Source: Metamycoplasmataceae bacterium
GTDB lineage: Bacteria; Bacillota_I; Bacilli_A; Mycoplasmatales; Metamycoplasmataceae
Length of the DNA: 9,586 bases
NCBI GenBank assembly: GCA_029942215.1
Contig: JAOZTM010000006.1
Span: forward strand, 10,022-19,607
Direction of reading: 5' to 3'
The notes beneath the pieces were generated by a model. The model did no database searches, was not told where the DNA came from, and was given only the letters and a program-made list of their open reading frames with translations. Each line of letters begins with the position of its first letter. The first letter of the stretch is position 1. Position numbers and translations under genes: made by a program. Of this stretch, positions 1 through 8,807 are shown in pieces.

Positions 1-1096
1 AGATCAAGCAAATTTTGATTTACTTTACCCAATCTTAAATGCTATCGATACTTCTACTGCAACAACTCAAACAACTACAGCTCCAACAACACCAGCTACA
101 ACAACAACTGGAACTGGAACACCAACAGCTGCAGCAGTTAATCCTAATGCTAAATTCTCACAACTAGGATTTGCACAAGAGATTAATAGATTAATTATTG
201 TTAAGGCTTATTTATCATTAAACAAGGCTCAATGAGAAGAAGTATTCGCTTCTAAAAATGCTGACGCTTCAGATTCTGATGATGTAAACCATACAATGAC
301 TCTTTCTACAACTGAAGAAAAAATTGATGAAGGTGAAAACTTTATATTAAACAAGTACGCATTAGAAAACAAATTCGGTTTCCAATGAGAAATATCATTA
401 ACTGATTCATCTGACACATTTGCTTTCAGAAGTCAAAACACTCCTTTTGATAGCGCTGCAGCAATTGCATCTCTTACAGAAACAACAGGACCAACAAATA
501 CAACAGTTGCTGACTTTGGAACTTACTCAGAAAAAAATGCGAAGTATCATGATGGACTTGATGTATTTGTAGCAGGTACTGGAACTGACGCCCTTGATTC
601 AACTAACATTACTGCATTCAAAGCAATGTCTGGATACAGAGGGTTAGTAAGATTACCAGTAGGAGAAGGTCAACTTGATTTTGATCAAACTAATTTATTA
701 GATGCAGCAACTACTGCTAATAAAGACTGGGGATTCATTTGAGATAAGGACATCACAGACACAGATATTCAATACTATGATGGAACAGCTGCAGATCCTA
801 ATGCTGAGCCAGTTAAATTAACAGCAGTAATTGCAGCTTTACCTAGAGTGAATGAAGATGGAAAATTAACATTAAATCCATTAAAAGATGCTGGAACATC
901 AGCTGAATCAGCGATGGGTACAGTTGAATTTGATTTAGATATCCTATCAACAATGTTCGCAATCAAATCACCAAACTTGTTTACTGAAGCAATGACATAC
1001 TTCACAAATAGAGAAATAGATCCTATTGAAGTAGAAGTACATGATCAATATATTCAAGACATGCTTGAAGACGAAGGTATTGGTTACATAAAATAA
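1..1096 (+). CDS. Probable surface protein/lipoprotein, C-terminal 364 residues (5' end outside window)
   Basis: The frame is open from base 2 to TAA at 1094-1096 when UGA is read as Trp (TGA at 233, 386 and 740 in frame; a TGG at 728). The visible part starts with a short acidic/hydrophobic stretch, then a Thr/Ala/Pro-rich linker at visible residues 17-45 (16 of 29 are Thr), then about 320 residues rich in Asp, Thr, Ala and Glu with very little Cys and no membrane segment. The C-terminus is acidic (EVEVHDQYIQDMLEDEGIGY). This looks like a secreted or lipid-anchored mycoplasma surface protein: a disordered Thr-rich stalk joined to a globular domain. The signal peptide and lipobox would lie upstream of the window, so the lipoprotein call is inference. 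I do not recognise the family. It converges on serS across a shared terminator. Confidence 0.7.
50..136 (+). repeat. Low-complexity ACN-rich tract coding a Thr-rich linker
   Basis: These 29 codons are mostly ACA/ACT with GCN, CCA and GGA, giving 16 Thr with Ala, Pro and Gly between. The tract holds short runs of ACA triplets and a tandem ACTGGA pair at 109-120. Changes in copy number would be multiples of three and would alter linker length, not the frame. Confidence 0.6.
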
Positions 1097-1123
1097 AACA
1101 CCAACAATTAAGTTCGTGTTTTT

Positions 1124-1125
<2 letters not shown>
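1095..1125. terminator. Bidirectional intrinsic terminator between the surface-protein gene and serS
   Basis: The arms are AAAACACCAAC (1095-1105) and GTTCGTGTTTT (1112-1122), with one C/C mismatch in an otherwise paired 11-bp stem and the loop AATTAA (1106-1111). A run of seven T (1119-1125) follows on the plus strand, and TTTTATTT follows on the minus strand. It lies between two convergent stop codons (1094-1096 and 1124-1126) and can serve both genes. Confidence 0.75.
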
Positions 1126-2389
<1,264 letters not shown>

Positions 2390-2395
2390 AAGTTA

Positions 2396-2401
2396 ATTTT
2401 A
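2396..2401 (-). promoter_or_regulatory. -10 box of serS (TAAAAT), 6 nt before ATG
   Basis: On the minus strand TAAAAT is followed by TAACTT and then the serS ATG. This is the same geometry as at five other genes in the window, although this box has one change from TATAAT. No convincing -35 is visible. Confidence 0.65.
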
Positions 2402-2405
2402 CATT

Positions 2406-2439
2406 AAAAAAAGAACCTTACTCATTTTCTGATTCTTTT
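2406..2439 (-). terminator. Intrinsic terminator overlapping the 3' end of kinase paralogue 2
   Basis: Minus-strand arms AAAAGAATC (2439-2431) and GGTTCTTTT (2417-2409) give a 9-bp stem with one G-U pair. The 13-nt loop contains the kinase stop codon (2420-2418). The transcript then reads into seven T (2412-2406), partly shared with the stem. The serS -10 follows directly. Confidence 0.65.
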
Positions 2440-3038
2440 ATATATTCATTTGCGATTTTAAGAATCTCTTCTGGTGATGAATTATCAGTCTTGATTTTCT
2501 TGTAATTGATACCAAACTTTTCAAATATTTCTGTCATGTGTAATTCATATTCCTTGATATGCATTTTGAAGAACTCTTCGTTTTCTTGGAAATTCTTTAC
2601 CTCAACATCTCTACCTCTTAAGAAAATTCTTTCTTTAAACGTATCTCATTCCATTGTTAATAAAATGTAAAGCTTAGGTTTTCCATGGAGTTCAATTAAT
2701 CCATTAACTTCTTTTTCTCATAACTTATAAAACTTCTTGTAACCGCTTTCAGAAATATTTCCTTTTGCAAATCAAAGTGATTCGAAAATTGAACGATCTA
2801 AAACATGAGTTGTAATAGTGTTAGAAAACTCTTTATATTTCTTGATTCTTTCAATAAGGAAATAGAACTCAATAACATCAGATGAAACTCTTCCACTGCT
2901 GTATGTTTCTTCAAGCATTAAGTCTTGTAATTTATCGTTCTCATTTAACTCAGGAACCTGAGGAAAATCAATTGCAGAAACAAGTGTAGATTTACCGGCA
3001 GAAATTGGTCCACCAACAACAATTAAATTTGCTTTCAT
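2418..3038 (-). CDS. Deoxynucleoside kinase (dCK/dGK/dAK family), canonical paralogue
   Basis: A 206-aa cytosolic kinase that transfers phosphate from ATP to the 5'-OH of a deoxynucleoside for dNTP salvage, which matters in mollicutes because they lack de novo purine and pyrimidine synthesis. Visible motifs are the P-loop GGPISAGKST (9-18), a conserved Glu after the P-loop in VPEL (E30), the acidic-Arg-Ser motif LDRS (D81-R82) and the LID arginines in RIFLRGR (R137, R141, R143). By alignment from memory with human dCK, the base-recognition Gln position (FQ..) is Glu here (E57). The start ATG overlaps the previous stop as TAATG and has a strong Shine-Dalgarno sequence, so it is translationally coupled to the upstream paralogue. 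In-frame TGA encodes Trp. Substrate (dA, dG or dC) cannot be told from sequence. Confidence 0.88.
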
Positions 3039-3670
3039 TAAATTACCCCCTCTTCTTTTAGGGCTTTTTTAGCTTCATCAATAATTTCTAAGTTGTTCAT
3101 AACATCAGTGTTTATCACCTTATAGCTTATGTTATGTTCTTTAAGAAGCTTAACCATGAAGTCTTCATATCCATCGATCATCTTTTTAAAGTAGTCTTCA
3201 TTGTCTGAAAAGTTTTCAAACTCTAGCATTGATTTTCTTGAGAAAACTTTTTCTTTAAAAGTCTCTCATGAACAAGTAAGAATTAGATACATTTTTGGTA
3301 ATCCAATTTCTTCTTTTAATTCTTTTAATTTAGATTCTCAAATTGAATAATAATATTCTCATATATTGTTATTTTCAGTAAGTAATAATTTAGCTAAAAA
3401 TAAGTCTTCAAAAATCGAACGAATAAAGACATGTGTTTTTTCTGAGTTAGCTAATTTTTTATATTTGTTGAATCTTATAAATAAAATATCTAACTGGAAA
3501 ATTTGAGATGCTGTTGCATCACCTTTATACATTTGGTTTAATAATAAATTTTGCAACTTATCGTTTGAGTCAAAATCTTGAACTGGAACGAATGGAAGTG
3601 AACCTACTAAATTCGATTTACCTACAGCGATTGGTCCGCCGATAACAATTGAATTTGAAAGTTTATTCAC
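3038..3670 (-). CDS. Deoxynucleoside kinase paralogue with altered catalytic motifs
   Basis: A 210-aa protein clearly homologous to its downstream neighbour (for example NDKLQ, HVxxRSIFE and TFKE blocks align without gaps). The P-loop GGPIAVGKSN is at 11-20. Residues expected to be catalytic are changed: the Glu after the P-loop is Asp (D32), the Asp of the DRS motif is Ile (FIRS, I83), and of the three LID arginines only R145 remains (K141, S147). It keeps Gln (Q59) at the base-recognition position that its neighbour has lost. I chose GTG at 3670 because AAGGAG lies 5 nt upstream and the N-terminus then matches the neighbour in length; an in-frame ATG at 3703 would add 11 residues and abuts the tRNA. 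It is probably co-transcribed with tRNA-Cys and tRNA-Arg and forms a tandem pair with the next kinase. It may be a divergent-specificity kinase or a partner subunit. Confidence 0.85.
3046..3054 (-). promoter_or_regulatory. Shine-Dalgarno site of kinase paralogue 2
   Basis: AAGAGGGGG on the minus strand lies 7 nt before the ATG at 3038 and within the end of the upstream kinase gene. It is one of only two clear Shine-Dalgarno sites in the window; both belong to genes that are internal to a transcript. Confidence 0.7.
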
Positions 3671-3675
3671 ATTGG

Positions 3676-3681
3676 CTCCTT
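3676..3681 (-). promoter_or_regulatory. Shine-Dalgarno AAGGAG deciding the GTG start of kinase paralogue 1
   Basis: AAGGAG sits 5 nt before GTG at 3670-3668. The alternative ATG at 3703-3701 has no room for a ribosome-binding site, because the tRNA-Arg CCA end lies one base upstream. Confidence 0.7.
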
Positions 3682-3704
3682 TTTTTGGTGTTTTAAAAAA
3701 CATT

Positions 3705-3781
3705 TGGTGCGCTCGATAGGAGTCGAACCTATGACCTCTCGGGCCGTAACCGAGTACTCTATCCAGCTGAGCTACGAACGC
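3705..3781 (-). tRNA. tRNA-Arg, anticodon ACG
   Basis: A 77-nt cloverleaf with encoded CCA. The acceptor arms GCGTTCG and CGAGCGC pair (one G-U), with discriminator A. The anticodon stem CTCGG/CCGAG closes the loop TTACGGC, giving anticodon ACG, which reads CGN arginine codons. The T-loop GGTTCGACTCC is standard. It lies 3 nt downstream of tRNA-Cys, and its 3' CCA is one base from a possible ATG of the kinase gene. Confidence 0.97.
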
Positions 3782-3784
3782 CTA

Positions 3785-3859
3785 TGGAGGCGCCAACCGG
3801 ATTCGAACCGGTAATCAGGGTGTTGCAGACCCATGCCTTAGCCGTTTGGCCATGGCGCC
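3785..3859 (-). tRNA. tRNA-Cys, anticodon GCA
   Basis: A 75-nt cloverleaf with encoded CCA. Acceptor arms GGCGCCA/TGGCGCC pair perfectly, with discriminator T (U73, a known cysteine identity element). The anticodon loop CTGCAAC gives GCA. The T-arm CCGGTTCGAATCCGG is standard. It is the first gene of the tRNA-tRNA-kinase-kinase unit and is followed after TAG (3782-3784) by tRNA-Arg. Confidence 0.97.
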
Positions 3860-3876
3860 ATTTATTCATCCCTAAT

Positions 3877-3882
3877 ATTATA
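3877..3882 (-). promoter_or_regulatory. -10 box of the tRNA-Cys/tRNA-Arg/kinase unit
   Basis: TATAAT on the minus strand ends 17 nt before the tRNA-Cys 5' end, so transcription should start near 3870 with about 10 nt of leader. It touches the plus-strand -10 at 3883-3888, and together they form a perfect palindrome. Confidence 0.7.
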
Positions 3883-3888
3883 TATAAT
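3883..3888 (+). promoter_or_regulatory. -10 box of the membrane-protein gene, 6 nt before ATG
   Basis: TATAAT is followed by ATATCT and then ATG at 3895. The spacing equals that at serS, HAD, argS, tilS and pth, and predicts a leaderless mRNA. No -35 is evident; that region lies inside the tRNA-Cys promoter and leader. Confidence 0.7.
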
Positions 3889-3894
3889 ATATCT

Positions 3895-5328
3895 ATGGTT
3901 TCTAATACTTTACTAACAATTGTGGCTATTCCACTTATATTCTCATCAATGCTTCTTTTAGGAAAATATATTTCTAAATCGCAAGAGATTTTTATAAACA
4001 ATAAAGCCGGTTCATTTATGACTGGTGCGATTGTTTATTTATTCGTAACGTTTGTTGTTCTATTCCCGTTCATGTGAACCAACCTTGGAATAACCTATTT
4101 CATCATCATCTTCATGATTAAAGAAGCCTTGTTATATATCTTCTTGATCACCAACATGGAATTCAAAATAAATTGAAAAACCTTAAGGTGACTTGGAACT
4201 CTTATAGTTACATCAATTTTAATTACAGTTATTTACAATCTAGGAATTACTAAATATGTTTCAATAAATACTTCACCGAATCAAATAGGTAACTTCCTTT
4301 CTTGAGATAAGATGGAATCAATATTTGAGAGCTTCTTTAAGATGTCATCTTCATACGCAAAGAACTGATTCATGACAATGATCGTTTCCGGAATTGCTTA
4401 TGCAACAATAGTTGCCTTTATTAAAGACCTTGTAAATTGACGTGGATTCTGAATAGAATTCTCAGCCTTCATAATACTGATTGTAGTTTTATCGTTGTTC
4501 ACATTTGGAATTTCACTGTATGCATTGTTAGGAATATTCATAGTTGTTTTCATGATTTTGCTCTCAATTAGACTTGTGGATACATCACGTAGAAGGTATG
4601 GTGTTTTATACGGGTTATCAACAATCACTTTATACTCTGCAACACCTCATTTATTGATAGCTGTATTGTTCTTATCGTTAGCGACTATGTCTATTTACAC
4701 GATTCTTAAGAAACCAAAAAATTCATTATTCTGAGTTCAATTATTTGCTCCTGCAGGAATCGTTGGAGCGCTGTCAATTTATGACTATTCTGAGATACTT
4801 GCCTTTGTTACATTTGGTATTGCTTTATTCGCATATGCATTTGTTCTTGCTGCTGGTAGAGCGAAGTTCATGAACAAGATCAATATGTTATTTGAGAAAG
4901 CAAGATTCATAATTCCTATTGTAGTTGTTCTTATATTTGTTTTTGTTTCTACAGCCATCTATATTACAACAGGTGCAAAGTTTGATTTCAAAACTATGTT
5001 CCCATCAATTGTTTATTCAACCTTCACAAATAGTTTTGCAGAAAATTTAGTTCAAGAAATTTTGTACTACTCATTGCTTGCAATAGGACTTGCTTATATT
5101 GGAGTGATTTGATACAAGAGAGAAAAGATCACAACAGTAAGAATGGTTATGATTATCGGTCTTGCAACAGTTCTATTTATATACAACCCAATTTCTAAAG
5201 TAATATTCGATGCAAGTTCTTCAACACCATCATTCACATATATGAAATCAATCATCTTCATTCCACTAATAATTATGATCCCTAGAACGTTCGACAAAAT
5301 CTATAAAAGAAAACACCAAATTGCTTAA
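3895..5328 (+). CDS. Polytopic membrane protein of unknown function
   Basis: 477 aa in one frame when TGA is Trp. About twelve hydrophobic segments can be seen, for example near residues 5-23, 42-60, 66-85, 99-117, 159-175, 190-227 (two), 234-270 (two), and several more to the C-terminus. They are joined by short loops, with one longer polar loop near 118-155 and a basic C-terminal tail (KIYKRKHQIA). There is no cleavable signal peptide, ATP-binding motif or recognisable transporter signature, so I cannot assign a family. Candidates are a transporter or a flippase-like protein of the minimal membrane, but this is inference only. The start at 3895 is chosen because TATAAT lies exactly 6 nt upstream and no Shine-Dalgarno sequence exists; the open frame further upstream runs through tRNA-Cys. 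It diverges from the tRNAs and converges on the HAD gene with a 4-bp overlap. Confidence 0.85.
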
Positions 5329-5350
5329 GCTTCTTTAGTGTCTTTTTTTT
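5313..5350. terminator. Possible bidirectional terminator across two overlapping stop codons
   Basis: ACAC (5313-5316) and AAA (5318-5320) can pair with TTT (5334-5336) and GTGT (5338-5341), around one mismatch and a 13-nt loop that holds both stop codons. A run of eight T follows (5343-5350) on the plus strand, and a T-rich stretch follows on the minus strand. The stem is weak, so this is tentative; no other terminator is visible for either gene. Confidence 0.4.
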
Positions 5351-6290
5351 CTACTTTTTTAACTGGCTTCTTCTTAGGTTTTGCTTTAGCTTTTTTCTTC
5401 TTTGCGACTTTAAGTTCGTTTGTTGCTTGAGATTCTTCAACTACAACTTTAACTTTCTTTTCTTTAATAAGATCTTTCTTATCAAGATATTCACCTTTAA
5501 GAATTTGAGCTACACCAGCGTTTTTATAATTAGGACCAATGTAATCAGTTAATGATTTTAATTTTTTGCTTGAATTTTTCATTGCAACAAATCTCATATA
5601 AGGAATTGTTGTTGAGTCGTTCATTGTATCTCCAATGTGCAACATTTTCTTAGTGTTAGTTTCTCCAAGTAAATCTGCAACCTTAAGGTTACCTAAACCT
5701 TTAGTTGATTTTTCATGAGTAACTTCAAGTGTTCATCCAGCTGATGATGTAACAACTGATAGTTCTTTAATTTCATTATTAAGGTGTCCAACTAATTTAG
5801 CGATTTTAGATTTTCCTTTTCCTCATAAAACAATTTTTAAATATTCTTGGTGAACATCTAAGTTGTAATGATCTTTAGAAACAAATCCGAAGTGCTTAGC
5901 AAGCATTCTGTGTTTTCAATTGATTGCACCATAAGCAGCAAGTTCAGAATCAACTTTAAATGATAACTTGTGTTTCTTTGCAAAATCAACAAGCATTATT
6001 ACTTGTCTTATGTTTAGCTTATCTTCTTTGTAAACTTTACCTTTGTTATCAATAACGATTGAACCATTACCACACACTGCGTATTTAACGTTTGTCATCT
6101 TCATGAACTTCTCAACAGTTTGTCCGATTCTTCCTGTTGAAATAATAACTTCTTTTGTTTTAGAAATTTCTTCTATAGCTTTCAAGTTCTCCTCAGAAAT
6201 TGTGTGAAATCCTTTTTTGTCTTTTGCGTCTAATAATGTTCCATCTAAATCAATGAAAAATATTTTTATGTTTTTGTTTAAATTATTCAT
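5325..6290 (-). CDS. Cof-type HAD-superfamily phosphatase (IIB) with a lysine-rich C-terminal tail
   Basis: 321 aa. The HAD motifs are in order: motif I FFIDLDGTLL (D14 nucleophile, D16), motif II STGR (51-54), motif III Lys in STKG (K197) and motif IV GDTMND (220-225). Members remove phosphate from small molecules such as sugar phosphates, nucleotides or flavin derivatives; the substrate here cannot be told. The Cof fold should end near residue 270. Residues 272-321 form an added tail with 20 Lys in 50, including runs such as AKKKKAKAKPKKKP, which looks disordered and could bind nucleic acid or membrane. The ATG at 6290 has TATAAT 6 nt upstream and no Shine-Dalgarno sequence. Its TAA overlaps the membrane-protein TAA. 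In-frame TGA codons encode Trp. Confidence 0.9.
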
Positions 6291-6296
6291 ATGGAA

Positions 6297-6302
6297 ATTA
6301 TA
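6297..6302 (-). promoter_or_regulatory. -10 box of the HAD gene, 6 nt before ATG
   Basis: Minus-strand TATAAT followed by TTCCAT and ATG. It lies just after the argS terminator hairpin, within a 33-bp gap between genes. Confidence 0.7.
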
Positions 6303-6325
6303 AAGAAAACAAACTTTTGTTTGTT
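6301..6325 (-). terminator. Intrinsic terminator starting in the argS stop codon
   Basis: Minus-strand AACAAAC (6325-6319), loop AAAA (6318-6315) and GTTTGTT (6314-6308) form a perfect 7-bp stem followed by TTCTTT. The first two stem bases are the last two of the argS TAA. The stem has only two G-C pairs, so strength is uncertain. Confidence 0.55.
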
Positions 6326-7904
6326 ACATTTTATTTGGAGCTGATACACCAATTAATTCAAGACCATTAGCGATAACTATTTTTACTGCTTTAGTTAAAG
6401 CAATTAGACTTGCTTCTCTTTTGTCTCCAATAAACTTAGTAGATGAATAAAGTGAATTGAATCCTTTAGATATATCTATTAAGTATTGAGGTAATAAGTG
6501 AACCTTATGAGTATTAGCAATTGATTCAATCAATGCAGGGAACTTATTAAGTTCATTAATCAATTCAACTTCTGCACCTTGGTATTCAAATTCATCAGCT
6601 TCAACTTCTGAAGTCTCTATTAATTTGTTTGCTCTTGCGTGTGTGTATTGAATAGTGAATACTGGATTGTCTTTTGATTTCTCACTTACTTTATCAATAG
6701 CGAAATCAAAACTTGAAGAATTAGCTCTATTAACCATATGGAATCTAACTGCGTCTTTTCCTGAAATATCAATTAGTTCTTTAAGGCCAAATGTTGTTCC
6801 AGCTCTTTTTGACATTTTGAATTCTTCTCCATCTTTGATTAGCTTAACAAGTTGAACTGTAAGGATATCTAGTTTTTCTTTTTCAAGACCTAGATAACCA
6901 AGAGCAACTTCCATTCTTTTAATATATCCAATATGATCTGCTCCTCATATATTAATAAGCTCATCATATCCTCTAGCAAGTTTAACCTTGTGATAAGCAA
7001 TATCGGGTGTTAAGTAGGTATATTTACCATCAGCCTTGATTAATACCCTGTTCTTATCGTCACCTTTGGCCATTGTGTCCAATCACAGCGCTCCGTCCTC
7101 TTCAAACGTATATTTGCTTAAAGATTCAAGCGCGGGCTTTATAAGGCCTTTATCGTACATCTCTTGTTCAGATGAATATAAAGGAATAGAAACTCCCATT
7201 GCAGCTAAATGTTCTTTAATAGTTTCTAATAGAAGATTCTTAGCTTTAGATTTGAAAAGCTCAGCAACTTCTTCATATGATGAATCTTTATATTTGTCTC
7301 CAAATTCTTCAACAAAGATTTTAGCAACTCCAATAATGTCGTCACCTCTATAAGTATCTTCAGGCATTTCAATTGAAGAACCTAATTCTTGTTGGTATCT
7401 TGTGTACACTGCAAGTCCAAGAGTATCTATTTGATTTCCAGCATCGTTAACATAGTATTCTTGATCAACTTTGTTTCCTGCAAAAGCAAGAACATTAGAA
7501 AGAGTTGCACCAAGTGCTGCCCCTCTTGCGTGTCCAACATGAAGGTGTCCCGTAGGGTTTGCTGAAACGTATTCAACATTTATATATTTATCTTGAGTTC
7601 CTCTTCCAAAGTCTTTACCTTTTGAAATGATTTCTGAAACACTTGAAGAAATAATATCTGACTTAAGGAATATATTAATAAAACCAGGACCAGCAATTTC
7701 TAGTCTTTCAATAAAGTCTTCACTTATTAGTTCGATAAGTTTATTAGCAATTTCAGTTGGATTAGAATTAAGTTCTTTTGAAAGCTTCATTGCAATGTTA
7801 GTAGAAAAGTCTCCGTGCCCTTTGGCTGGAGTTAATTCAACTTGTGCTGTTCCATTAATTTCTTTAACAGCTTTTTGTAATGATTCTATTATTTGTAATT
7901 TCAT
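6324..7904 (-). CDS. argS: Arginyl-tRNA synthetase
   Basis: Class I synthetase of 526 aa that charges tRNA-Arg. The N-terminal domain includes the usual [11 protein letters not shown] segment (29-39). The HIGH-type signature is in [13 protein letters not shown] (HVGH 122-125), there is a WGADHIGY motif, and KMSK is at 363-366 with RAGT after it, in place of the KMSKS that many ArgS lack. The C-terminus [12 protein letters not shown] is the family's typical ending. Two UGA-Trp codons interrupt it in the standard code. The ATG at 7904 has TATAAT exactly 6 nt upstream and no Shine-Dalgarno sequence. It lies 19 nt downstream of tilS and 33 nt upstream of the HAD gene. A tRNA-Arg gene lies elsewhere in the window, with no obvious regulatory link. 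Confidence 0.97.
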
Positions 7905-7910
7905 ATAAAA

Positions 7911-7916
7911 ATTATA
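7911..7916 (-). promoter_or_regulatory. -10 box of argS, 6 nt before ATG
   Basis: Minus-strand TATAAT followed by TTTTAT and ATG. Its first T is also the last base of the inverted repeat at 7916-7930. Confidence 0.7.
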
Positions 7917-7930
7917 AGTTAAATTAACTT
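7916..7930 (-). terminator. Inverted repeat over the tilS stop codon (weak terminator or operator)
   Basis: AAGTTAA and TTAACTT flank a single base, giving a 15-nt perfect inverted repeat. As RNA it could fold as a 6-bp stem with a 3-nt loop. It covers the tilS TAA (7926-7924) and runs into the argS -10. The position matches the stop-overlapping hairpins at three other junctions, but the stem is short and AT-rich and the T-run is interrupted. It could instead be a protein-binding site. Confidence 0.35.
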
Positions 7931-8772
7931 AGCACTCCATCTTTTTTCAATATTGTTTTTTTATCATTTAATTTAAATTTCTTGTTTCCTTCGGGAGCTT
8001 CAATAAAAGCAACGATTGATTTTAATTTGTCAGATGAAAGTTTTACGTTTCCATGTTTTGCATGAACGTACTTAAAGACAATATCAACCTTGTATTTATA
8101 AATACTTCTGAAAGACTTAACTGAGAACCCAGACTTCTCTCACTTGATATAGGCGCTATTAACACGCTTATTTTTCTTTTTAAGAATTCTGTTTGACATT
8201 CTGAATCATGAAACATAACTCTTTTTCTTTTTCATAGGTCATTTAGAAATGTCATCTCTAATTCTGTTTCTTGTAAGTTTTAAATCTTTGTTAGTTTCAT
8301 CAACTCCAAATTCAACTCCGGCCTTTTCAAGATCAACAAGAATTTCTTTCTTTCAATATATGTTTATAAAAGGTCTAACAATATTCATTCCATCAATCTC
8401 TCTTTTACGTTTGATTCCAAAGAACTCAGGAACTCTATTTGATTCTTGTTGCATGATTGCAGTTTCAAGAAAATCATCTCTATGATGTCCAGTCATTAAT
8501 CTTGTACATTCTTTCTCTGAATAGATCTCTTTAAAAAACTTGTATCTGATTTCTCTTGCTCAGTTTTCAACATTCCCTACGGGTTTCTTTTTAATTACGA
8601 GAGTTCTTAATTCAATATTATTTTTATTACAAAAATCTTCAACAATCTTTTGATCCCTGTTTGATGATTTTCTTAAGTTGTAGTTTACGTGAGCAACGAT
8701 GATTTTTGATTTCTTATATTCATTCAAAAGAAACATTGAATCAGGTCCTCCACTTACTGCTAATAAATACAT
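7924..8772 (-). CDS. tilS: tRNA(Ile)-lysidine synthase
   Basis: 282 aa, typical of the short mollicute form. It joins lysine to C34 of the tRNA-Ile with anticodon CAU so that it reads AUA and is charged with Ile, using ATP. The PP-loop SGGPDS is at 7-12, followed by VAHVNYNLR, a WARE-R-Y segment near 71-77 and GHHRDDFLET at 95-104. The remainder is very basic and fits a tRNA-binding C-terminus. Several in-frame TGA codons encode Trp. I place the start at ATG 8772, not the in-frame TTG at 8778, because TATAAT ends exactly 6 nt before this ATG. AUA codons are frequent in this window, which fits a need for TilS. It follows pth, an order I believe is common in mycoplasmas. Confidence 0.95.
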
Positions 8773-8778
8773 AAACAA

Positions 8779-8784
8779 ATTATA
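8779..8784 (-). promoter_or_regulatory. -10 box of tilS, 6 nt before ATG
   Basis: Minus-strand TATAAT followed by TTGTTT and ATG. It merges with the T-run of the pth terminator just upstream. Confidence 0.7.
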
Positions 8785-8798
8785 AATAAAAACTAAGA

Positions 8799-8807
<9 letters not shown>
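8785..8807 (-). terminator. Intrinsic terminator of pth with the stop codon in its loop
   Basis: Minus-strand ACTAAG (8807-8802), loop TAAT (8801-8798) and CTTAGT (8797-8792) form a perfect 6-bp stem followed by TTTTATTT. The pth stop TAA (8801-8799) forms most of the loop. Confidence 0.6.

Noticed and set aside
848..1096. Separate short gene starting at GTG 848
   Set aside because: It is simply the last part of the longer frame open from the window edge; the split is a TGA read as Trp at 740.
3784..3894. In-frame upstream extension of the membrane protein through tRNA-Cys
   Set aside because: The extension translates the antisense of a tRNA gene; the ATG at 3895 has the -10/6-nt geometry seen at other genes.
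7036..7908. Plus-strand open frames antisense to argS
   Set aside because: Shadows of a well-supported synthetase gene, with Ser/Ile/Leu-rich composition and no start signals.
7916..7930. Palindrome as an arginine or tRNA-Arg dependent control element (T-box-like) for argS
   Set aside because: Far too short, with no leader between it and the ATG to hold a T-box or attenuator.
8773..8778. TTG start two codons upstream for tilS
   Set aside because: TTG 8778 lies directly against the -10 box, upstream of where transcription should begin; ATG 8772 fits the shared spacing.
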